Program-made: the position numbers and the translations under genes
Notes under the pieces: generated by a model
Told to the model about the DNA's origin: nothing
What the model saw: only the letters and a program-made list of their open reading frames with translations
The model's database searches: none
Part shown: positions 1 to 5,559 of the stretch, piece by piece
Layout of the letters: the number at the start of each line of letters is the position of its first letter
Position numbering within the stretch: position 1 is the stretch's first letter
Assembly: GCA_910583685.1 (NCBI GenBank)
Contig: CAJTXY010000046.1
Coordinates: 1-6,155 of the forward strand
Direction of reading: 5' to 3'
Length of the DNA: 6,155 nt
Source: an uncultured Bacilli bacterium
Lineage (GTDB): Bacteria > Bacillota_I > Bacilli_A > RF39 > UBA660

Positions 1-54
1 TATCACTACTACTGCCAAAAGCTCCACCATTGTAAAACCTTTTTTATTCTTCAT
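1..54 (-). CDS. Prepilin-like protein, N-terminal fragment (runs off left edge)
   Basis: Reading leftward from the ATG at 54-52, the 18 visible codons give MKNKKGFTMVELLAVVVI. This is a class III (type IV prepilin) signal: a short basic leader, Gly6-Phe7 as the expected prepilin-peptidase cleavage site, Glu at +5 of the mature protein, then the start of a hydrophobic helix. By family knowledge such proteins are processed by a PilD/ComC-type peptidase and assembled into a pilus or pseudopilus, as for ComGC or type II secretion pseudopilins. Everything after residue 18 lies outside the window, so the subfamily cannot be told. The gene starts just after the ricA terminator. A weak purine-rich stretch (AGAAGTTGG) lies 7-15 bases upstream and is a poor ribosome binding site. 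It could be a competence pilin or the head of a long surface protein related to the one at the right edge. Confidence 0.8.
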   Translation of the reverse strand, partial: MKNKKGFTMVELLAVVVI

Positions 55-76
55 ACTAACACCAACTTCTAATATT

Positions 77-85
77 AGTATATCA
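77..85 (-). promoter_or_regulatory. Possible extended -10 promoter for the prepilin-like gene
   Basis: On the minus strand TGATATACT gives an extended -10 element (TGn plus TATACT, the hexamer at 82-77), about 23 bases before the start codon. No good -35 hexamer is seen at 16-18 bases upstream; that stretch is the U-tract and stem of the preceding terminator. The position, directly after a terminator and before an isolated gene, is the main support. Confidence 0.4.
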
Positions 86-115
86 AAAAAAGTAAGGGAA
101 TAAAACCACCTTACT
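84..115 (-). terminator. Rho-independent terminator after ricA
   Basis: On the minus strand AGTAAGG (115-109) pairs with CCTTACT (97-91) across an 11-base loop and is followed by a run of T (91-85). The upstream arm contains the ricA stop codon (TAA, 113-111). It closes the lipoprotein-miaB-ricA operon and separates it from the prepilin-like gene. Confidence 0.8.
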
Positions 116-449
116 GCAAAAAGTTAACTTGTTGTAAAAAATAAGAGTTCAGCTCATCTTTTATTTCCTCAATCATCTGATTGACCTCTTCTAAATTCCT
201 ATTATATTCTACATAAAGAGGAATTCCTTCTAATACCTTTTCCTTTGTCTTTAATAAAAAAGAAATCTTATCATCTTGAAATTCACTCTTAACATATAAT
301 TTTTGCAAAGTTTTAATCTCTTCTATTAATGCAAGAAGCTCATTGTTTTTTCTCATCTGCTCTTTTAGACGAATACAAGTTTGATAACATTCACTCCTCT
401 TTATTACCTCAATAACCTCTAAAAGAGCTAAAAAAACATTATCATCCAT
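111..449 (-). CDS. ricA: RicA/YmcA, YlbF-YmcA family protein
   Basis: This is a small, almost entirely helical, charged protein of the Com_YlbF family. In Bacillus subtilis RicA (YmcA) forms a complex with RicF (YlbF) and RicT (YaaT) that affects RNase Y-dependent mRNA processing, competence, biofilm and sporulation. Support is the helical body, the segment EGIPLYVEYN followed by EVNQMIEEI (like the 'EEIP..QEF....EVN.L' segment of B. subtilis RicA), and the position directly after miaB, as in B. subtilis (ymcB-ymcA). I prefer the ATG at 449-447 (112 aa), with GGAG 6 bases upstream and an 8-base overlap with the end of miaB, suggesting translational coupling. The ATG at 461 (116 aa), with GGAG 5 bases upstream, is an alternative. 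The protein is shorter than the roughly 140-residue B. subtilis RicA and lacks its cysteine-bearing C-terminal tail; its only cysteines are Cys21 and Cys25, near the N-terminus. Confidence 0.85.
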   Translation of the reverse strand: MDDNVFLALLEVIEVIKRSECYQTCIRLKEQMRKNNELLALIEEIKTLQKLYVKSEFQDDKISFLLKTKEKVLEGIPLYVEYNRNLEEVNQMIEEIKDELNSYFLQQVNFLQ

Positions 450-1857
450 AAAACTCTCCATCTAAACTCCAAGTTTTAGCATCAGTAATCTTAACTTCGA
501 CAATTGTCCCCACTGAAATATGATCCCCTGTAAAGTTAACGAGCTTATTGGACTCTGTATAACCAAAATACATATCTTTCTTTTTAGGTGATCTTCCCTC
601 TACTAACACTTTTTCATATTTCCCAACCAACTTTTTATTATTTTCTAAAAAGTATTGATTAACCACTTCATTTAATTGGTATAATCTCTCCTCTTTAACT
701 GTTAAAGAAACATTATCTAAAAATTTAGCAGCAGGAGTATTCTCTCTAGGTGAATAAATAAAAGTGAAAGCATTATCATATTTACAATATTTTACTAAAT
801 CCAAAGTATCTTTAAAATCCTCTTCACTCTCTCCAGGAAATCCAACAATAATATCAGTTGAAATAGCAATACCAGGTCGCACCTTCTTTAGCTTATCAAA
901 TAATTCTAAATAAGACTCCTTTGTATACCTTCGTCCCATTTTCTTTAAAATACAATTAGCACCAGACTGCACAGGTAAATGAATACTTGGCATAATATTT
1001 GGGTACTTTCCAATAACCTCAATCATACGGTCCGTAAAATCCCATGGATGAGATGTAACAAAACGAATACGGGGAACTTTCATTTTGGCAATATCTCCAA
1101 GCAGCTCACCCAAACCATAGTCCTCATATAAATCTTTTCCATAGGCATTGACATTCTGCCCAAGTAGAGTTACTTCTTGATAACCAGAATCCATCAGATC
1201 TTTTATCTCTTTTAAAACATCTTCTCTCTTACGACTTCTCTCACTACCACGGGTATATGGAACAATACAATAAGTACAGAATTTATTACATCCATAGATA
1301 ATATTAACATAAGCCTTATAAGTCCTATCACGAACAACAGGTGTATTTTCTACGATATCTAAATCACAAGAATAAACTTCAATTGTCTGCTTTTTCTCTT
1401 CTACCGCTTTATCTAAAATATTAGGAAAATCATAAAGATTATGAGTCCCAAATACAAAATTTAACCACTGATACTTCTTCCTAATCTCATCAACGACACC
1501 CTCTTCTTGTGCCATACAACCACACATACCAACAATTAAATTTGGCCGCGTCTCTTTTAAATGCTTAACCCTTCCTAGCATCCCAAACGCCTTATTATGA
1601 GCATTCTCGCGAATAGAACAAGTATTTAATAAAATTAAGTCTGCCACTTCATAAGACTCTACCTCTAAAAACCCTAATTCTAAAAGCATCGCCTTAATGT
1701 TTTCACTATCATGTTCATTCATTTGACACCCATAAGTCTTTAAAAAATAAGTTTTCCCCTGATATTTATTTTTCAAAGAAGAATTCAATTGATAATCAAC
1801 AGTTTGATATGGCATCTTTTCCCGTTTTTTTGCTTCTTTATAATTTGGCAAATGCAT
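442..1857 (-). CDS. miaB: tRNA-2-methylthio-N6-dimethylallyladenosine synthase MiaB
   Basis: Cytoplasmic radical-SAM methylthiotransferase that converts i6A37 to ms2i6A37 in tRNAs reading UNN codons. Domain order is complete. The N-terminal UPF0004 domain has the three cluster-binding cysteines (Cys44 in YGCQMNEHDSEN, Cys80 in NTCSIRENA, Cys114 in GMCGCMAQ). The radical-SAM core has CNKFCTYC (Cys190, Cys194, Cys197), followed by IVPYTRGSERSR and HLPVQSG. A C-terminal TRAM domain spans about residues 408-471. The motifs and the basic N-terminal extension fit MiaB better than RimO or MtaB. The reading frame opens with GTG at 1866, but that codon sits inside AAAGGAAGTG, a near-perfect Shine-Dalgarno sequence lying 6 bases before the ATG at 1857-1855. 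I therefore chose that ATG (471 aa). It follows the small lipoprotein gene after 22 bp and overlaps ricA, so the three are probably one transcript. Confidence 0.96.
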   Translation of the reverse strand: MHLPNYKEAKKREKMPYQTVDYQLNSSLKNKYQGKTYFLKTYGCQMNEHDSENIKAMLLELGFLEVESYEVADLILLNTCSIRENAHNKAFGMLGRVKHLKETRPNLIVGMCGCMAQEEGVVDEIRKKYQWLNFVFGTHNLYDFPNILDKAVEEKKQTIEVYSCDLDIVENTPVVRDRTYKAYVNIIYGCNKFCTYCIVPYTRGSERSRKREDVLKEIKDLMDSGYQEVTLLGQNVNAYGKDLYEDYGLGELLGDIAKMKVPRIRFVTSHPWDFTDRMIEVIGKYPNIMPSIHLPVQSGANCILKKMGRRYTKESYLELFDKLKKVRPGIAISTDIIVGFPGESEEDFKDTLDLVKYCKYDNAFTFIYSPRENTPAAKFLDNVSLTVKEERLYQLNEVVNQYFLENNKKLVGKYEKVLVEGRSPKKKDMYFGYTESNKLVNFTGDHISVGTIVEVKITDAKTWSLDGEFYG

Positions 1858-1879
1858 CCTTTTCACTTCCTTTTAAATT

Positions 1880-2305
1880 TTAACTACATTGATAATTCTT
1901 TTTTTCTAAAATCTTTTTTAAAGTTTTCTCATCTTCATCTAACGAGATCAAACTAAGTTTTTTCTTATCTTTCTCACTCATCTTATCAAGTTCTATAAAA
2001 AGATGAATACGAATAACATTATCATTAATAGAAGAATCAACAGTAGCCCCTTCTACATTTTCATACTTTTGAAACTGTTCTTTCAAATTCTTCTCTACAG
2101 TCTCAGTATAATCTTCATAATCTTTTTTTAAAGTAGTATTTAAATTAATTTGAATCGTACTTACTTTTTCTTTTTGATAACTTACCATAAAAGTCTCTTC
2201 TGTTGTAATCATCTCTTCTTTATCTATTTTAGTACAAACAACTCTTTTACTACACCCTGTAATAAAGATCAAAAACAAAGCAACTAATATAAACAACTTT
2301 TTCAT
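1880..2305 (-). CDS. Small lipoprotein, YehR/DUF1307-like
   Basis: A 141-residue secreted lipoprotein. The N-terminus MKKLFILVALFLIFITGC is a type II signal peptide with lipobox ITGC, so Cys18 should be lipidated and the protein anchored on the outer face of the membrane. The mature part is charged and alternates predicted strand and helix. It has one further cysteine near the start (Cys24) and one as penultimate residue (Cys140), which could form a disulfide. The stretch KYENVEGATVDSSINDN followed by an I/L-rich strand resembles the E. coli YehR (DUF1307) lipoprotein. This is family resemblance judged by eye, and no function is known. The frame extends to an ATG at 2323, but that would put the Shine-Dalgarno GAGGG (2317-2313) inside the gene; the ATG at 2305-2303 lies 7 bases after it and directly begins the signal peptide. 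It is the first gene of the miaB-ricA operon. Confidence 0.8.
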   Translation of the reverse strand: MKKLFILVALFLIFITGCSKRVVCTKIDKEEMITTEETFMVSYQKEKVSTIQINLNTTLKKDYEDYTETVEKNLKEQFQKYENVEGATVDSSINDNVIRIHLFIELDKMSEKDKKKLSLISLDEDEKTLKKILEKKNYQCS

Positions 2306-2342
2306 CGATAATCCCTCAAACATTCCATAAAAATTCTACTAT

Positions 2343-2371
2343 ATTTTAATATAGAAGTAAGGATTCGTCAA
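2343..2371 (-). promoter_or_regulatory. Promoter of the lipoprotein-miaB-ricA operon
   Basis: Minus-strand TTGACG (2371-2366) and TAAAAT (2348-2343) are separated by 17 bases; each matches the sigma-A consensus at 5 of 6 positions. The predicted start is near 2336, giving a leader of about 30 bases to the ATG at 2305. The -35 box begins 2 bases after the stop codon of the upstream carboxypeptidase gene. A short AT-rich inverted repeat (CTATATT/AATATAG, 2339-2354) overlaps the -10 and could be an operator, though its 2-base loop and composition make chance likely. Confidence 0.65.
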
Positions 2372-2373
2372 TT

Positions 2374-3177
2374 TTATTTTTCTAAAAATTCCATATAATA
2401 CTCATCGAATGTAATATTATGGTTCTTAATATAATCCGCTACTTCTCTACCAACATAGCGATAATGCCAAGACTCATAAGTATAACCAGTAATAGACTCT
2501 TTATTTTTAGGAAACCTTAATATAAATCCATATTTATGAGCATTATCCTGCATCCATAAAAAACTTTCTGTCTCTTCGAAGTTAGTATAGGGAAGTACTC
2601 TATTATCAACATCAACACAAAGTCCCGTTTGATGTTCTGAAAAGCCTGGACGAGCAGAATAAGTATCTGCCTTCTCTACACCATCACTTTCCACATAACG
2701 ATGATAAAGATTACTTTGATACTGATAACTCCGATAGGCAGAAATAGCACGAATAGAAATATGATCATTTGCCGCTGCCTCTACAAGCCTCATAAAAGCA
2801 TCCCCCGCTTCCCTTACTAAAGAAATACCGCCCTTTGAATAATCATTTGTTAACTCTATCAAATCATCTGGCACATAATCAGAAGAAAGATACCAATACT
2901 TATTTACTAAAATATTCTTTGTATTTAAATGTTTACTAGGAGAGACATTGCTATAATAAGGGTAGTCAAGTCCAATATTAACACGTAACAAAACATCTCG
3001 ATAAGTAAGGTCAGGATTTTTCTCTTTATACTTTTCATATCTAGTTTTATACTCACTTCGATAAAAAGGGTATTCTTCTTCTATACGCCAAATTTCAAAG
3101 TCTTCTTCCACCTTTTGATTACAGCCAGTAATCATAAAAAAACAGAAACATAATAAAAATATAACAAATTTTTGCAT
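2374..3177 (-). CDS. D-alanyl-D-alanine carboxypeptidase lipoprotein (VanY/LdcB, M15B family)
   Basis: A zinc peptidase that trims the stem peptide of peptidoglycan outside the cell. The N-terminus is a lipoprotein signal peptide ending in MITGC (Cys19). Residues about 75-245 carry the M15B core: SAYRSYQYQ (147-155), SEHQTGLCVDVD with zinc ligands His182 and Asp189, and ESWHYRYVG with catalytic Glu235 and ligand His238. All catalytic positions are present, so activity is expected. Whether it prefers D-Ala-D-Ala (VanY/DacB-like) or L-Lys-D-Ala (LdcB-like) ends cannot be told. The linker of about 55 residues between lipobox and core is very rich in Glu, Tyr and Lys. The start has AAGGAG 5 bases upstream. 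There is no VanS/VanR or other van gene nearby, so this looks like wall housekeeping, not glycopeptide resistance. No clear terminator follows, so transcripts may continue into the lipoprotein-miaB genes. Confidence 0.92.
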   Translation of the reverse strand: MQKFVIFLLCFCFFMITGCNQKVEEDFEIWRIEEEYPFYRSEYKTRYEKYKEKNPDLTYRDVLLRVNIGLDYPYYSNVSPSKHLNTKNILVNKYWYLSSDYVPDDLIELTNDYSKGGISLVREAGDAFMRLVEAAANDHISIRAISAYRSYQYQSNLYHRYVESDGVEKADTYSARPGFSEHQTGLCVDVDNRVLPYTNFEETESFLWMQDNAHKYGFILRFPKNKESITGYTYESWHYRYVGREVADYIKNHNITFDEYYMEFLEK

Positions 3178-3196
3178 AAATTCTCCTTCTATTTTA

Positions 3197-3205
3197 ATTA
3201 TAACA
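3197..3205 (-). promoter_or_regulatory. Extended -10 promoter of the carboxypeptidase gene
   Basis: Minus-strand TGTTATAAT is a perfect TATAAT hexamer (3202-3197) with a TGn extension. The leader to the ATG at 3177 is short (about 13 bases after the expected start). The -35 position 17 bases upstream reads TTATCT, only 3 of 6 matches, and falls inside the previous terminator hairpin. The extended -10 probably compensates. Confidence 0.6.
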
Positions 3206-3210
3206 CAATT

Positions 3211-3242
3211 TAAAAGATCAGATAAATTACTTCATCTGATCT
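3211..3242 (-). terminator. Strong rho-independent terminator after the HD-GYP-like gene
   Basis: Minus-strand AGATCAGAT (3242-3234) pairs perfectly with ATCTGATCT (3223-3215). The pairing extends by a G-U and two A-U pairs to a GUAA (GNRA) tetraloop, giving a 12-bp stem. A short T-rich run follows (TTT, then AAATT). It lies 17 bases after the stop codon at 3262-3260. Confidence 0.85.
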
Positions 3243-3259
3243 ACTAGGAGAAAATAAGT

Positions 3260-4558
3260 TTATTTTCCCGATTTTTTTCTAAAAAAATGTTTCAATTTTC
3301 TATCAAGTACTTTTGGTTTTTCAAAACTTTCATTTTGAAGCTCCAAAGTAAGATCATCACCTTGAGGTACAAACGTACTATGATCGGATGCAGCAGTAGA
3401 ACTTTGGAACTGTTCACTTTGAATACCACTTACCCGATCATCAGTCGTCTCCTCATCCTGTAATACCCTTCTAATAGTAACATCAGTTACCTCACTTAGA
3501 TTTATGACATCTGTTCTTCCTTTATTTAGCACAAGTACAGAAGGCCGCGTAGGAAATCCCTTTGACTTATCTACAACAATAGCCTCTTTTCCATTAGAAA
3601 GTAATACTTTAATGCCATGAGGGTATATCGGAATATGATCTATAAATAATTGATGAATGTCACAATCGATTTCACCATTATGAGCAAGTTGATCTATATA
3701 AGAAATTACATTTTCAAATGGAGATGATAAATCTGTCTGCATCGTATGTTCTAATAATCGGTCATAAATACCACATAAAGAAATAATACCCGCTGCTTTT
3801 ACCTCTGGCTGTACACCACGTAAACTACTATAATCCTTATAATTACAATACAAAATAGTTTTTCTTACATCCTCTGGAACCTTTCCTTTGAAAGCAACAT
3901 AAGAATAAACACTATGTAAAGACTCATCATAAGACTTCCCAATAGATAAAGGATGAATACTTGTTCCCTTAAGTGTATTAAAATTAAACGATAAATCCTC
4001 AAGTCCCTTTAAATCATTCTTATATCTTTTTCCGTAATCATATAGTAAAGAAGCAAGACAAATAGAAGAAAGAGGAATCTGCATATCTTCTGATTTATCC
4101 TTATTATAAATACTAGCTAAAGCAACAGCCATTCTAGTAACTCTGAAATAATGACTACCAGGCTTATTATGATACATAATTCTAATCACATCATCTGGTA
4201 AATCTGAAACACTTTTTAAATCTTCACAGATATGAAAAACACTAGAATCCAGCAACTGCAAGGCCTTACCCATTTCCTCTCCACTAGCATTACGTACTCT
4301 ATCAATACACTCAATAGTGCTAGTTTGTAACTCTTCCATTTTTTCTTTTTTAGAAAAACCACTAGTAGGTGCTTGTGCCTTTCCATCATCTACTGTAAAC
4401 ATAAAATCAGAATTAGCAAACCATTGTCTTAACCTCTCTAATCGTTTTTCATCTATAACAACACCCTTTGCTACTAATGTTCGTCCATCTCGGGCCTTAA
4501 TATCAGCAGCAATAGATTGACCAATTCTAAGATCATTTACCGAAACCTTTTTACTCAT
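3260..4558 (-). CDS. Degenerate HD-GYP domain protein
   Basis: A cytoplasmic protein of 432 residues with no membrane segment. Residues 1-55 (VSVNDLRIGQSIAADI, then DGRTLVAKGVVI) match the small N-terminal domain common in HD-GYP phosphodiesterases. Residues about 120-300 follow the HD-GYP core, and residues 307-345 (PHGIKVLLSNGKEAIVV, then RPSVLVL) match its usual C-terminal beta element. A polar, probably disordered tail and a basic end (HFFRKKSGK) follow. Intact HD-GYP proteins hydrolyse cyclic di-GMP. Here the first His (136), Asp174, Lys177 and the His202-Pro pair remain. The His of the HD pair is Tyr173, the HHE motif is replaced by CNYKD (238-242), the GYP region reads GVQP, and the metal-binding Asp of the 'VADVYDA' motif is Gly263. 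Catalysis is therefore unlikely, and a binding, scaffolding or sensory role is inferred. The start has GGGAGG 8 bases upstream. It is a single-gene unit with its own promoter and terminator. Confidence 0.8.
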   Translation of the reverse strand: MSKKVSVNDLRIGQSIAADIKARDGRTLVAKGVVIDEKRLERLRQWFANSDFMFTVDDGKAQAPTSGFSKKEKMEELQTSTIECIDRVRNASGEEMGKALQLLDSSVFHICEDLKSVSDLPDDVIRIMYHNKPGSHYFRVTRMAVALASIYNKDKSEDMQIPLSSICLASLLYDYGKRYKNDLKGLEDLSFNFNTLKGTSIHPLSIGKSYDESLHSVYSYVAFKGKVPEDVRKTILYCNYKDYSSLRGVQPEVKAAGIISLCGIYDRLLEHTMQTDLSSPFENVISYIDQLAHNGEIDCDIHQLFIDHIPIYPHGIKVLLSNGKEAIVVDKSKGFPTRPSVLVLNKGRTDVINLSEVTDVTIRRVLQDEETTDDRVSGIQSEQFQSSTAASDHSTFVPQGDDLTLELQNESFEKPKVLDRKLKHFFRKKSGK

Positions 4559-4586
4559 ACCAATAACCTCCCTCTATTTTCTTAAC

Positions 4587-4615
4587 ATTCTAGCATAGTA
4601 AAACACCTTTGTCTA
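4587..4615 (-). promoter_or_regulatory. Promoter of the HD-GYP-like gene
   Basis: Minus-strand TAGACA (4615-4610) and TAGAAT (4592-4587) are 17 bases apart, each 5 of 6 to consensus, with an extended TATGC before the -10. The leader to the ATG at 4558 is about 20-25 bases and contains the GGGAGG ribosome binding site. The -35 box lies in the outer arm of the preceding terminator. Confidence 0.75.
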
Positions 4616-4616
4616 G

Positions 4617-4650
4617 AAAAAAAGAATAAAACAAGTTTATTCCCCTAGAC
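4617..4650 (-). terminator. Rho-independent terminator after the ankyrin gene
   Basis: Minus-strand GAATAAA (4642-4636) pairs with TTTATTC (4630-4624) over a 5-base loop and is followed by seven T (4623-4617). Outer arms GTCTAG (4650-4645) and CTAGAC (4616-4611) could extend the hairpin through G-U pairs. It lies about 47 bases after the stop codon. Confidence 0.75.
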
Positions 4651-4696
4651 ATTATCTACCAGTTGTTATTATACTCTTTTTGATATAAAAACCTAC

Positions 4697-5386
4697 TTAT
4701 AAGACAGCTAAAGAGTTAATAAGCATTTCTAAATTAGTCGTCTTATTTGTTAAAATTTCTTTTTTAATCAACTCCATATTGGAAATAATCAAATCAAGAA
4801 GCTCTCGAATGGATGGTAAAAGCCCCTCCTTTTTTACCAAATTATCAACAATAATTTCTAAATTATTAAGCTTCGAATATTTTCCATAATAAGCACTTTT
4901 AATATACGTATTATAAAGCTTTTTAAAGGAAACAAGATCAATACTATTAAATCTTTTATCTTCCAACACTTTAACCACTGTATAAATATAATTCTCATTA
5001 ATAGACTTGTCTAATATTGTTTGACCCTTATGATTCTTAATATTAGGAGAAAAATCTTTATTTTTCTTCAATGTTTTCATAATATCTACAACTTCTGTAT
5101 AATGCATAGTAACTAAAATATGAGAAAAAGTATTTCCATCGCTATTTTGATGATTTACATCCCACTCCTTCTTTTTCATATATTTAAGTACTAAATCATA
5201 CTGTTTAGCTTTTAAAAGTCTTGTTACAACATCATTACAAGCTACATCAACGGTATTAACACTAACCTTTTTTCTAGTAAGTATTTTATCCACTAAAGAA
5301 AAGTAAGAATTCTTAATTAATTCAAAAATGAAAGTAGGATCTTCCTCTGTCATCTTTATTATCTTTTTTTCATCGTAAAGCATCAT
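4697..5386 (-). CDS. Ankyrin-repeat protein
   Basis: A soluble 229-residue protein with no signal peptide or membrane helix. At least three ankyrin-like units are visible: VNTVDVACNDVVTRLLK (43-59), DVNHQNSDGNTFSHILV (76-92) and NIKNHKGQTILDKSI (115-129), the second and third with the typical 'DGNT..H.L' and 'KGQT.LD.A' pattern. They are flanked by an N-terminal helical pair and a Leu/Ile/Lys-rich helical C-terminus. Ankyrin repeats bind proteins; the partner and role are unknown, and the protein carries no enzymatic motif. Start choice is ambiguous. The ATG at 5386-5384 has AGAGGAG 6 bases upstream and a near-consensus promoter ahead of it. The frame also extends to a TTG at 5449-5447 (250 aa), which has GGAGGTG 8 bases upstream. 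I favour the ATG because the longer form would contain the promoter, but both are credible. Confidence 0.75.
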   Translation of the reverse strand: MMLYDEKKIIKMTEEDPTFIFELIKNSYFSLVDKILTRKKVSVNTVDVACNDVVTRLLKAKQYDLVLKYMKKKEWDVNHQNSDGNTFSHILVTMHYTEVVDIMKTLKKNKDFSPNIKNHKGQTILDKSINENYIYTVVKVLEDKRFNSIDLVSFKKLYNTYIKSAYYGKYSKLNNLEIIVDNLVKKEGLLPSIRELLDLIISNMELIKKEILTNKTTNLEMLINSLAVL

Positions 5387-5420
5387 ATAAAACTCCTCTA
5401 ACTTGTTATGACGATTTACT

Positions 5421-5449
5421 ATTTTATCAGATAAAAGGCATTCTGTCAA
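5421..5449 (-). promoter_or_regulatory. Near-consensus promoter of the ankyrin gene
   Basis: Minus-strand TTGACA (5449-5444) is a perfect -35, followed after exactly 17 bases by TAAAAT (5426-5421, 5 of 6). The expected start is near 5414, about 28 bases before the ATG at 5386. The TTG of the -35 box is also the first codon of the longer frame. Confidence 0.6.
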
Positions 5450-5457
5450 AATCTAGA

Positions 5458-5464
5458 CACCTCC
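5458..5464 (-). promoter_or_regulatory. Strong Shine-Dalgarno upstream of a TTG codon
   Basis: Minus-strand GGAGGTG lies 8 bases before the TTG at 5449-5447, in frame with the ankyrin gene. It is a better match to the anti-Shine-Dalgarno than the site for the ATG at 5386 and would decide for a 250-residue product if transcription starts upstream of it. The AT-rich stretch 5465-5516 before it holds only weak -10-like sequences (for example TATAAA) without a good -35. Confidence 0.45.
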
Positions 5465-5516
5465 AAATACTTCCATTTATATTATTTGTAAAATATTTAA
5501 AAAATATACCACAAGA

Positions 5517-5551
5517 TGAAAAAAATACAGCTGAATTTCTTCAAACTGTAT
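5517..5551 (-). terminator. Rho-independent terminator after the right-edge gene
   Basis: Minus-strand ATACAG (5551-5546) pairs with CTGTAT (5530-5525), and inside it TGAA pairs with TTCA across a GAAA tetraloop, with a small asymmetric internal loop (TT against G) between the two helices. A run of T follows (5525-5519). It begins 8 bases after the stop codon at 5562-5560. Confidence 0.8.
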
Positions 5552-5559
5552 CTTATATT

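Noticed and set aside
442..1857. RimO or MtaB instead of MiaB
   Set aside because: The YGCQMNEHDSE and NTCSIRENA motifs, N-terminal extension and adjacency to ricA fit MiaB.
1855..1866. GTG at 1866-1864 as the miaB start
   Set aside because: The GTG is part of the Shine-Dalgarno sequence AAAGGAAGTG that serves the ATG at 1857, and nothing suitable lies upstream of the GTG at proper spacing.
2339..2354. CTATATT/AATATAG inverted repeat as a terminator for the carboxypeptidase gene
   Set aside because: Its all-AT stem with a single G-C pair and 2-base loop would be too weak, and it overlaps the -10 of a good promoter.
2374..3177. Part of a vancomycin-resistance cluster
   Set aside because: No vanHAX, vanRS or other resistance gene is present in the window; a lone M15B carboxypeptidase is common wall housekeeping.
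3250..3267. Perfect inverted repeat GAAAATAA/TTATTTTC around the stop codon of the HD-GYP-like gene
   Set aside because: The gap is only 2 bases and no T-run follows on the minus strand. The stronger hairpin at 3215-3242 is the terminator.
4317..4520. Plus-strand open frame of 67 codons
   Set aside because: It lies fully inside the HD-GYP-like gene on the opposite strand, has no ribosome binding site or recognisable motif, and is a shadow frame.
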